Shown: positions 1-7,034 of the stretch, piece by piece
How the letters are laid out: the number at the start of each line of letters is the position of its first letter
How positions within the stretch are numbered: the first letter of the stretch is position 1
Source: Acidobacterium sp.
GTDB lineage: Bacteria; Acidobacteriota; Terriglobia; Terriglobales; Acidobacteriaceae
DNA: 64,000 nt
NCBI GenBank assembly: GCA_003131625.1
Contig: PKVY01000059.1
Location: forward strand, 62,001-126,000
Reading direction: 5' to 3'
Program-made: the position numbers and the translations under genes
Notes under the pieces: model-generated
Told to the model about the DNA's origin: nothing
Seen by the model: only the letters and a program-made list of their open reading frames with translations
Database searches by the model: none

Positions 1-70
1 AGTCGGCGATGGTGCCGTCCATGTCGAAGAGGTAAGCGCGGTGGGGGCCGGGGGGGATTTGCAGGGGCAT
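1..70 (-). CDS. HAD-family hydrolase, N-terminal fragment
   Basis: Only the first 23 codons lie in the window. From the ATG at 70 the reading runs MPLQIPPGPHRAYLFDMDGT and then IAD. The DMDGT stretch is HAD motif I, which carries the nucleophilic aspartate and the general acid/base aspartate of phosphatases and phosphoglucomutases. The rest of the gene is to the left of position 1, so substrate and subfamily cannot be given. The gene points away from the repeats at 142-287. Confidence 0.6.
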   Translation of the reverse strand, partial: MPLQIPPGPHRAYLFDMDGTIAD

Positions 71-141
71 GGGCTGGTTTGATTGTAACGAGCGTGCGGC
101 AAGTAAAAGGCGAGCCAACTACGAGCGAGAACCGAGCAAAG

Positions 142-287
142 GCGGCGCGCTTCGCGCGTATCCCACATCTGCCAAAGGCAGGCAGATATGGGGCACCCAG
201 ATTCGGTGGCGGGTCGGGCGAGAAGCGGCGCGCTTCGCGCGTATCCCACATCTGCCAAAAGCAGGCAGATATGGGGCACCCGGATTC
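142..287. repeat. Two 63-bp direct repeats between genes
   Basis: Positions 142-204 and 225-287 are the same 63-bp sequence with two mismatches, 83 bp apart start to start. Each copy contains the near-palindromic stretch atctgccaaaggcaggcaga, which could fold into a hairpin, and the unit starts with an inverted gcgcgc/ttcgcgcg motif. It lies between the HAD gene and the substrate-binding protein and looks like an interspersed extragenic repeat family, not a coding sequence. Confidence 0.75.
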
Positions 288-290
288 TTT

Positions 291-1862
291 TCAGGGCTGG
301 AGGGTGGCGGTGCGGAGGAAGTCGAAAGTGCCGGAGGGGTTGGGGTGGATGTTGGCGAGGCGGCGGTTGTGGACGATGACGGAGTCGAGGTACCAGAGGT
401 TGAGGGAGGGCAGGTCGCGAGCGGCGAGTTGCTGGATGAGGACGTAGTCGGCGATTTGCTGCTGGCGGTTAGTGGTTGAGGTGGCGTCGGAGATGAGACG
501 GTCCATTTCGGGGCTGGAGTAGAAGCCGCGATTGGCGCCGCGGGGCGGGAAGGTGGAGCTGGAATACGCGTAGCGGAAGATGTCGGGGTTCTCGTTGCCG
601 CCGATCCAGCGGGAGGGGGCGAGCTGAAAGGCTCCGCGGGTGAGGTCGGAGTAGAAGGTGGCGAACTCGTAGCTACGGAGGTCGAGGGCGATGCCGACCT
701 GCGCGAGCTGCTCCTGGATGGCGACCGACATGACGCGGACGGTTTCGTCGTTGGAGGTTTTCATGCCGATATGGAAGCGGACGCCGCCGGGGCCGCGACG
801 ATAGCCGGCCTGATCGAGGAGGGCGTTGGCGGCGGCGGGGTCGAAGGCGTGGGGCGGAGTTGCGGTCCAGGCCCAGTGCTGGGGTGGAAGGGGACTTTCG
901 GCGAGGCGCGCTTCGCCGCGGTAGAGCGCCTGGATGATGAGCGGGCGGTTGATGGCGAGGGCGATGGCGGTGCGGACGCGCGCGTCGCGCAGGAGCGGGT
1001 CGCGCACATTGAAGACGATGTAGTTGAGGACGGTGCCGGGGCCGTCTTCGATAGCAAGATGCGGATCGCGATGCAGGGCGTAGACCTCGTCGGCGGGGAG
1101 CGCGTTGCTTTCGACGTCGGCGGAGCCTTTTTCCAGCTCGAGGGCGCGTGTTGTGGCGTCGGGGATGACGGCGAAACGGACGCGCGGGATGTTGGGGAGT
1201 GCGTCCCAGTAGCTGGGAGCGCGGGCGATAACGACATCGCGGTCGAGCTGCTGGCTGACGAAGGCGAAGGGGCCGCTGCCGTTGGGATGCTGGCCGAAGT
1301 CGCGTCCGCTGCCGTACGGGACGATGCCGATGGCTCCGTCGCAGAGATTGAAAGGGAGCGCGGGGTCGGGCGCTTTGAGGTGGAAGACGACGGTGGCGGG
1401 GTCGGGGGCGTCGATGTGGTCGAGGGTGGTGAAGGAGCCGGCTTTCACGGAAATGACGGTGCCGTTGAGGATGGAGTCGATGGTGAACTTGACGTCGCGG
1501 GAAGTGAGGGGGCGGCCGTCGTGGAAGCGGGCGTCGGTGCGGAGATGAAAGATCCAGGTCCGCGGGTCGGGGGTTTCCCAGCGGATGGCGAGGAAGGGCT
1601 GGAGGCCGAAGTGCTCGTCACGGCGGACGAGGGCGTCGAAGAGGAGGGAGTCGATGTGCTCGGCCTGGGCGTCGACGCCGATGCGGGGGTCGAGGTTGGT
1701 GGGGCTGGATTCGATGAGCATGGTGACGGTGTTGGGGTCGGGATTTTTGGCGCAGCCGGAAAGCAGGGTGCAGGGTACAGGGGACAGGGTGCAGAGAACA
1801 GCGACAAGCAAACGCGCGGTCCTTCGCGCGTTGCGCTCAGGATGACAACCCAGGCTAAACAT
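291..1862 (-). CDS. ABC transporter substrate-binding lipoprotein (SBP family 5)
   Basis: Predicted 523-aa periplasmic solute-binding protein of the peptide/nickel family 5 (OppA/DppA/MppA-like), which captures oligopeptides for an ABC importer. The N-terminus has a hydrophobic stretch and a lipobox (LLSG followed by Cys37), so it should be a lipoprotein. Family features include the early NLDPRIG segment, FHDGRPLTSRDVKFTIDSI and the ALAINRPLIIQAL region. The start ATG at 1862 overlaps the anmK stop by 8 nt. Residues 6-16 are encoded by a degenerate extragenic repeat, so a later start is possible, but the lipobox lies after any plausible start. No permease or ATPase is seen in the window. Linkage with anmK suggests muropeptide uptake, which is inference. 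Confidence 0.85.
   Translation of the reverse strand: MFSLGCHPERNARRTARLLVAVLCTLSPVPCTLLSGCAKNPDPNTVTMLIESSPTNLDPRIGVDAQAEHIDSLLFDALVRRDEHFGLQPFLAIRWETPDPRTWIFHLRTDARFHDGRPLTSRDVKFTIDSILNGTVISVKAGSFTTLDHIDAPDPATVVFHLKAPDPALPFNLCDGAIGIVPYGSGRDFGQHPNGSGPFAFVSQQLDRDVVIARAPSYWDALPNIPRVRFAVIPDATTRALELEKGSADVESNALPADEVYALHRDPHLAIEDGPGTVLNYIVFNVRDPLLRDARVRTAIALAINRPLIIQALYRGEARLAESPLPPQHWAWTATPPHAFDPAAANALLDQAGYRRGPGGVRFHIGMKTSNDETVRVMSVAIQEQLAQVGIALDLRSYEFATFYSDLTRGAFQLAPSRWIGGNENPDIFRYAYSSSTFPPRGANRGFYSSPEMDRLISDATSTTNRQQQIADYVLIQQLAARDLPSLNLWYLDSVIVHNRRLANIHPNPSGTFDFLRTATLQP
1764..1852. repeat. Degenerate word repeat inside a signal peptide
   Basis: Positions 1764-1795 carry overlapping copies of cagggtgcagggtacagggg-type words. 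Positions 1813-1852 carry a ggtccttcgcgcgttgcgct / aggatgac element of a kind often seen between genes. Both are read through as the first residues and signal peptide of the substrate-binding lipoprotein. Confidence 0.5.
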
Positions 1863-3051
1863 AGGTGATGTGGCCGAGGATGGCGGGGCGGGTGGCGCCG
1901 GTGGCGGAGGGGATGTTGCCGGGGCGGCGATGCCAGGTTTGGTACGCGAGGAGGGCGAAGGCGGCGGCTTCTTTGGCTTCGGCGGGGAGGCCGGTGGCGT
2001 CGGTAGTGGTGACGGTGCAGTGGATGGGCGCGAGGCGGTCGCGGAGCTGGGCGAGGAGGGTGGCGTTGCGCGCGCCTCCGCCGGAGACGAGGACGTCGAT
2101 CTGGGCGTTATGGGTGAGGGGCAGAACCCAGCGACGGATGGCGTCGGCGATGCTTGCGGCGGTGAGGGCGGTGGCGGTGGCGATGGCGTCTTCGGGTCGC
2201 CTGCTGATTTTGCGGCAGGCGGCGAGGAATCGCCGGGCATAGGCTGAGCCGAACTGCTCGCGTCCGGCGGACTTGGGTGGGGGTTGGCGGAAAAACTTTT
2301 CTTTGAGGGCGGAGCGGAGGACGGGCTCGAGGATTTTTCCGCGCGCGGCGGTGCGGCCGTTGCGGTCGCAGGGCTTGGCGAAGAGCTGCTGCACGAGGGC
2401 ATCGATGATCATGTTGCCGGGGCCGGTGTCGAACGCGATGATGTTTTCCTGGGGCGCGGCGGCGGGGATGACGGTGAGGTTGCCGATGCCGCCGATGTTC
2501 TGGAGGACGCGAGCGCGGGTGGGGTGCGCGAAGAGGACGTAGTCGAGGAGGGGGACGAGGGGCGCGCCCTGGCCTCCGGCGGCCATGTCGGCGGGGCGGA
2601 AGTTGGAGACGACGGGGACGCCGGTGGCGGCGGCGATGAGGGCGGGCTCGCCGAGCTGCCAGGTACAGGCGATGCGGCGGCCTGCGTAGGGTGCGGGGAT
2701 GCCCTGGTGGTAGATGGTCTGGCCGTGGCAACCGATGAGGGCGGGCTTGATTTTGGTGGAGTCGATGGTGGCGCGGACAGCTTCGGCATAGGCGAGGCCG
2801 AGACGCCAGTGGAGGCGGGCGAGCTCGGCGGTGGAGGTAGATTGGGCGTTCATCGCGGCGAAGATGGCGCGGCGGAGGGGTTTGGGGAAAGGGAAGGCAC
2901 GGTGGGCGAGGAGGGTGAGGCTGGATCCCGACGCATGTTTCGCGTCGTGCGGTGCAATTTTGGGCGTTATCCGCACCAAGGCAATGTCGATGCCGTCAGC
3001 GGAGGTTCCGCTCATGACGCCGGCGACGATCATCGATTTGGGTTGGGGCAT
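1855..3051 (-). CDS. anmK: Anhydro-N-acetylmuramic acid kinase
   Basis: AnmK phosphorylates and opens 1,6-anhydro-N-acetylmuramic acid to MurNAc-6-phosphate in cytoplasmic peptidoglycan recycling. The family signature GVMSGTSADGID sits at the N-terminus (phosphate-binding loop). Further family segments are NIGGIGNLTVIP, FDTGPGNMIIDAL and VSGGGARNATLLAQL. The length of 398 aa compares with about 370 for E. coli AnmK. The ATG at 3051 is chosen because the MSGTS motif normally lies within the first 15 residues. An ATG at 3090 would add 13 residues, and neither has a strong Shine-Dalgarno sequence. The downstream gene starts within its last codons, suggesting translational coupling. NagZ, encoded at 5.8-7.0 kb, makes its substrate. 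Confidence 0.95.
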   Translation of the reverse strand: MPQPKSMIVAGVMSGTSADGIDIALVRITPKIAPHDAKHASGSSLTLLAHRAFPFPKPLRRAIFAAMNAQSTSTAELARLHWRLGLAYAEAVRATIDSTKIKPALIGCHGQTIYHQGIPAPYAGRRIACTWQLGEPALIAAATGVPVVSNFRPADMAAGGQGAPLVPLLDYVLFAHPTRARVLQNIGGIGNLTVIPAAAPQENIIAFDTGPGNMIIDALVQQLFAKPCDRNGRTAARGKILEPVLRSALKEKFFRQPPPKSAGREQFGSAYARRFLAACRKISRRPEDAIATATALTAASIADAIRRWVLPLTHNAQIDVLVSGGGARNATLLAQLRDRLAPIHCTVTTTDATGLPAEAKEAAAFALLAYQTWHRRPGNIPSATGATRPAILGHITYV

Positions 3052-3258
3052 TCGGGGGCTTATTTTACAGCCAGGAAGTGCGCGGGACATGCGTTGTGGT
3101 CGAGATTATCGGGTCTCGATGCGTTCCGAGAGCAGGGAATTGAGGGTGCTTCCCCCACGCTCGATGAGCGCATTGGCGATGGTGCGCTTGTTGAGGGGAG
3201 TCCGAAATCAGGCGCCTTCACTTCCGCACTGGCCGAGGCACCCACAGGCCTGGGCAGC

Positions 3259-4671
3259 TTACGCAGACTCCCCGGCGCTGGTGGTGCTTCGCGGCAGAAT
3301 GGAGGTGATGAAATCGACTATATTCGTCGCCATTCTCGGGTCCCGGTTCGCCAATGCAACCAGCACGTAGCCGCCATGAGGCAATATGTGCATCTCGGCA
3401 TTGATGCCTGGCCCACCGCCGCCGTGACCGTATCCTCCGTCCGGCAGGACATAGAATCCCATTCCATAGTCATTGCGCAAGGCGCTTCCGCGCGTTGCTT
3501 CTGTCAGGAACTCGGTGCTTAATAGTTTTCCGGATTGCAGAGCCAGGGCGAAAAGAAAGAGGTCGTGGACCGTGGAGTATCCTCCTCCGGCAGAGGTGCC
3601 GGACCATGGCAGCGTGTTCGTGTTAGGCACAAGTCCGTCCGGTCCGTGCGTATAGCCGATAGCGCGGCCGTCGACCCGGTCCGTCTCCGGACGGGCGATG
3701 GTGTGGAGCATTCCGGCGGGGAGATAGATGTGTTCCCGAATATAGGCCTCATACGGCTCTCCGGTCACAAGCTCAACGATGCGCCCCAGCAGGATGAAAC
3801 CGTAGTTGGAGTACTCCCAGCGCGTCCCCGGCTGGAAGGCGAGAGGCCGGTTGCCGAAGAGACGGACATAGTCTGCCAGCGTACGTGTCTCCTGTCGATG
3901 CGCCTCATAGTCCGGCGTAAAAATGTCTCCGGTACCACCGGTGTGATTCAGCAGTTCGCGAATGGTCACGCGGGCCGCGAAATCTTTGTTGGGATAATCG
4001 GGCCACCAGGTGACGATCGGCTTGTCGAGCGTAAGCTTCCCCTGCTGCGCAAGCTGAAGAATGGCGACCGCGGTGAACATCTTGTTCATGGATCCGATGC
4101 AGAACTGGGTGTCAGGCGTATTTCCTGTGTGGCTGGCAACATCCGCCACGCCCCATGCCTCAGCGAGAACAATTCTTCCGTTGTGCGCGATGAGGACGGC
4201 TCCGGAGAATTCGTCCGGGCCGGTCAGGGCTTTCACGTGATCTCGCACTTGCGCTGCCAGATCCCGGTCGCTGACGGCTGGATTCGCCGAGCTTTCCGGG
4301 GGCGGAATCGGATGCCCCATGAGCGCGGCCACGACCGGAGGATTTGTGGCGGCGAGATCCATGGTCGACTCCGACCAGGCCCCGCGGTTCTCCTTCATCC
4401 GCGCGACCAGATGGGTATCGGTTTCTTCCAGTACCTTGTCGATGGTCATGCCTCCGGTCATCTGGCGCAGCCGGAAGTCGCCTGAGACGCGATCCTCGGT
4501 TCCGCCTTTCCCATATTTCTGCCAAAAGGCGGAGATGCGGGCCGCGTCGCCGGAATTGAAGGCATCCAGCCACTGCCGAAAAATGTGAAGAACGGGAGTC
4601 TCGGAAGCAGGCGCGGCAGCCAAAGCCGCCGCGAAGAGCAAGAGCGAGAGAAGGGCGATGCCGCGTTTCAT
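3259..4671 (-). CDS. Exported serine hydrolase, beta-lactamase/PBP fold
   Basis: 470-aa exported protein. A signal peptide (about residues 1-21, cut after ALAAA) is followed by an NTF2/SnoaL-like domain (about 25-110) and a class C beta-lactamase-like domain. The catalytic motifs are SMNK (Ser194, Lys197), the tyrosine motif YSN near 287 and the late HGGGGPG motif in place of KTG. Such proteins are DD-peptidases or esterases of unknown substrate and are usually not antibiotic resistance enzymes. The second of two adjacent ATGs (4671) fits the GGAGAA ribosome site better than 4674. The gene is divergent from the LysR gene at 4742 with only 70 bp between, so that regulator is its likely controller. 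Confidence 0.85.
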   Translation of the reverse strand: MKRGIALLSLLLFAAALAAAPASETPVLHIFRQWLDAFNSGDAARISAFWQKYGKGGTEDRVSGDFRLRQMTGGMTIDKVLEETDTHLVARMKENRGAWSESTMDLAATNPPVVAALMGHPIPPPESSANPAVSDRDLAAQVRDHVKALTGPDEFSGAVLIAHNGRIVLAEAWGVADVASHTGNTPDTQFCIGSMNKMFTAVAILQLAQQGKLTLDKPIVTWWPDYPNKDFAARVTIRELLNHTGGTGDIFTPDYEAHRQETRTLADYVRLFGNRPLAFQPGTRWEYSNYGFILLGRIVELVTGEPYEAYIREHIYLPAGMLHTIARPETDRVDGRAIGYTHGPDGLVPNTNTLPWSGTSAGGGYSTVHDLFLFALALQSGKLLSTEFLTEATRGSALRNDYGMGFYVLPDGGYGHGGGGPGINAEMHILPHGGYVLVALANRDPRMATNIVDFITSILPRSTTSAGESA

Positions 4672-4674
4672 CAT

Positions 4675-4741
4675 TTCTCCGGTATAGCGGAGACACCCAG
4701 TATTTGTACAATGGATAAACGCGATAGCGGTTATTCACGTC
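4675..4741. promoter_or_regulatory. Divergent promoter region with LysR-type palindrome
   Basis: The 67-bp gap between the serine hydrolase and the lysR gene holds an imperfect 20-bp palindrome at 4715-4734 (ATAAACGCGATAGCGGTTAT, 16 of 20 positions symmetrical). LysR proteins usually bind such a site next to their own start and control the divergent neighbour. Promoter boxes were not assigned. Confidence 0.45.
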
Positions 4742-5680
4742 ATGAATATCGGCGGCATCGACCTCAATCTTCTGCTCGCTTTCGAAGCGCTCATCGAGGA
4801 GCGCCATGTCGGGCGCGCCGCAAGACGGCTTGGGCTCAGCCAGCCAGCCTTCAGCAACGCCATTGGCAGACTGCGCAGTCGGCTCCAGGACCGCTTGTTT
4901 GTGCGTTCGGCTCAGGGAATGAGGCCCACTCCGCGTGCTGAGCAACTGGCCGACCCCATACGATCTGCTCTTGCTCAGCTTCGGCAAACGTTTGAGGCGC
5001 CAAACACGTTCGATCCCTCGACCAGCACGCTCCGTTTCCGAATTGGGTTGAGCGACGATGTTGAACTCCGTCTCGTGTCCCTGTTGTCACGGATCATGCT
5101 CTCCGGGGAGTTGCAGATGCAGACGCGGCGGCTCGAATGGCTGTTTACGGTGCCCGAGGCAGAGCTTCGCAACGGAACGCTCGACCTTGCTATCGGTTAT
5201 TTTCCCGATGCGCGATATCTGGCACCCGGTCTGGTCATGGAACCTCTCTCCCAGGAAGGCAACGTCGTCATAGCACGGTGCGGACATCCGATGTGGAGGC
5301 GCCGCCTCACGGTCGAAAGATTTGCGAAGCTGGACCACGCCGCAGTGATCTATCGCAACCAGCGATGGGGACTCATCGATAACGAACTGGCCTCGCGAGG
5401 AAGGCGGCGCCGTTTGCGGCTGGCACTTCCTCATTGCCTTTCCGTATTGCACGCCGTGGCATCGAGCGATCTTGTGGCATGCATCCAGGAATCGGTCGTC
5501 GAGGAGTTTGGCAAGGATCTCAATCTGCGCTCCTGTCCGGAGCCACTGGGGTTGCCGCCCTTCGTTCTGCGCATGGTCTGGCACCGGCAAAGAGACAACG
5601 ATCCGGCGCAAGTGTGGCTTCGCAAGCTCATCGTTTCTAAGCTTGGCCACAAAGCTCCTACAACCTTCCAGGCGCATTGA
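4742..5680 (+). CDS. LysR-family transcriptional regulator
   Basis: 312-aa LysR-type regulator. The N-terminal winged helix-turn-helix reads LNLLLAFEALIEERHVGRAA, followed by RRLGLSQPAFSNAIGRLR and the wing RLQDRLFVRSAQGMRPTPRA, which matches the NodD/NahR-like subgroup. Residues from about 90 form a substrate-binding domain (SBP_bac_3/LysR_substrate type) that senses a co-inducer. It is divergent from the exported serine hydrolase at 4671 and most likely regulates it. No other target is visible, since the next gene to the right converges on it. Confidence 0.92.
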   Translation: MNIGGIDLNLLLAFEALIEERHVGRAARRLGLSQPAFSNAIGRLRSRLQDRLFVRSAQGMRPTPRAEQLADPIRSALAQLRQTFEAPNTFDPSTSTLRFRIGLSDDVELRLVSLLSRIMLSGELQMQTRRLEWLFTVPEAELRNGTLDLAIGYFPDARYLAPGLVMEPLSQEGNVVIARCGHPMWRRRLTVERFAKLDHAAVIYRNQRWGLIDNELASRGRRRRLRLALPHCLSVLHAVASSDLVACIQESVVEEFGKDLNLRSCPEPLGLPPFVLRMVWHRQRDNDPAQVWLRKLIVSKLGHKAPTTFQAH

Positions 5681-5812
5681 GCGCAGCCGGAACAGTTCTC
5701 AGTTTCCGATTTCAGGCCCAAATGCGCTCGTTGAGGCGCCATCGGGGTCCGATTGCCAGCTGGATCGCCGACAGCCGGGAGTTTCGATGCGGGCGTGGTT
5801 CGGCAGGCGATT

Positions 5813-7021
5813 CTATGCCTGTGCGGCCCAGGGTTCGGGGTCGGCGGAAACCGCGGGAGCTTCGCCCACCTGGGCGGCGAAGGCTTTCACTTCGTCGCGG
5901 ATGCGATCGAGACGGGCGGGCGAGAGATTCTGGCGGCGGGCGGGCTGGAGCCAGCGTTTCTTGGAGCGGTAGATTTTGCGCCATGCGCTGGCGACCACTT
6001 CGCGGAAGGCGGGGGAGCGCTCGGCTTCTTTGATGAGGGCTTCATAAGCGCGCTGGACGAGCGAGGGGTCGCGGCAGATTTCGATCATCTGAATGCCGGC
6101 GAGGAGGGCCTGGACGGTGGCTTCCTCGATGGACATCTGGGAGAGGATGCCGCCCATCTCCATGTCGTCGGAGAGGATGACGCCTTTGAAGCGGATCTGG
6201 CGGCGGAGGACGTTGGTGACCCAGTAGTGAGAGACGGTGGCGGGAGCGGGATCGCGGCCGAGCCAGGGGTAGGAGGCGTGGGCGACCATGGCGAAGGGCA
6301 GGTGAGCGGCGACGGCCAGCCAGGGCGCGAGGTCGGAACGCCACATGAGTCGGGTCATCCGATGGATGACGGGCATGGACTGGTGGGAGTCGATGGCGCC
6401 GCCGCCGAGTCCGGGAAAATGCTTGCCACAGGCGAGTATGTCTTCTTTCTGCATGCCGGCGAGAAAACCGCGGGCGTAGTCAATGACCCGCCACGGAGCG
6501 GCGGAGACGACGCGCGTGCGGAGGATGGAGGCGGACTCGGGGAGCGCGAGGTCGAGGACGGGAGCGAAGACGGTGTTGAAGCCGAGAGTGCGGGCTTCGC
6601 GGGCGATGAGCAGGCCATGCTGGCGGAAAAGGTTGCGCCTGCCGGTGGCAAAGACAGCGGAGGCCGAGGGCATGGGAGCGATGACGTCTCGGAGGCGATC
6701 GACGAGGCCGCCTTCAAGGTCGACGCAGCGGAGGAGAGGGGTGGCGCCGATGCGGTTGGCCTCGCGCAGCAAGGATGCTACCTGCGGGGCCTGCTCGATA
6801 TTGCGGCGGAAGAGAATGATGCCGCCGGGGCGGATGTGGTGGAACCAGGCGCGCTCTTCAGCGGAGAGCGAGGTCCCTTCGACGCCAGCGATGAGGATCT
6901 GGCCGGCCTGCTCGGCGAGCTCCATATTGCGGCGGCGGGGCATGAAGACGCGCGGCTGGCGACGGCCATCGGTGCGGGCTTTGGGGGCGGAAGTGGGTTT
7001 TTGTCTGCGCCGTCGGCTCAT
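5813..7021 (-). CDS. nagZ: Beta-N-acetylhexosaminidase, glycoside hydrolase family 3
   Basis: 402-aa GH3 enzyme of the NagZ type, which removes GlcNAc from GlcNAc-1,6-anhydroMurNAc peptides in the cytoplasm during cell-wall recycling. The substrate loop reads KHFPGLGGGAIDSHQSMPVI and carries the His-Asp acid/base dyad; canonical NagZ has KHFPGHGD, so the loop is slightly altered. The nucleophile motif is SDDMEMGG. No signal peptide is seen. The very basic first 30 residues may be over-called: ATG codons at 6943 and 6928 are alternatives. It starts 13 nt after mutS ends and is probably co-transcribed with it. Confidence 0.9.
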   Translation of the reverse strand: MSRRRRQKPTSAPKARTDGRRQPRVFMPRRRNMELAEQAGQILIAGVEGTSLSAEERAWFHHIRPGGIILFRRNIEQAPQVASLLREANRIGATPLLRCVDLEGGLVDRLRDVIAPMPSASAVFATGRRNLFRQHGLLIAREARTLGFNTVFAPVLDLALPESASILRTRVVSAAPWRVIDYARGFLAGMQKEDILACGKHFPGLGGGAIDSHQSMPVIHRMTRLMWRSDLAPWLAVAAHLPFAMVAHASYPWLGRDPAPATVSHYWVTNVLRRQIRFKGVILSDDMEMGGILSQMSIEEATVQALLAGIQMIEICRDPSLVQRAYEALIKEAERSPAFREVVASAWRKIYRSKKRWLQPARRQNLSPARLDRIRDEVKAFAAQVGEAPAVSADPEPWAAQA

Positions 7022-7034
7022 GGGCTAGTCGCAA

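Noticed and set aside
291-2402. A 703-codon frame that would extend the substrate-binding protein far into anmK
   Set aside because: The upstream 180 codons overlap anmK in another frame, are Pro/Ser/Ala-rich and precede a proper lipoprotein signal; the ATG at 1862 fits.
2284-3522. Long plus-strand frame opposite anmK, Gly/Glu/Asp-rich
   Set aside because: It is an antisense shadow caused by GC-rich codon bias; anmK has full family motifs. The same holds for frames at 771-1868, 5753-7111, 7179-8321 and 21608-22483.
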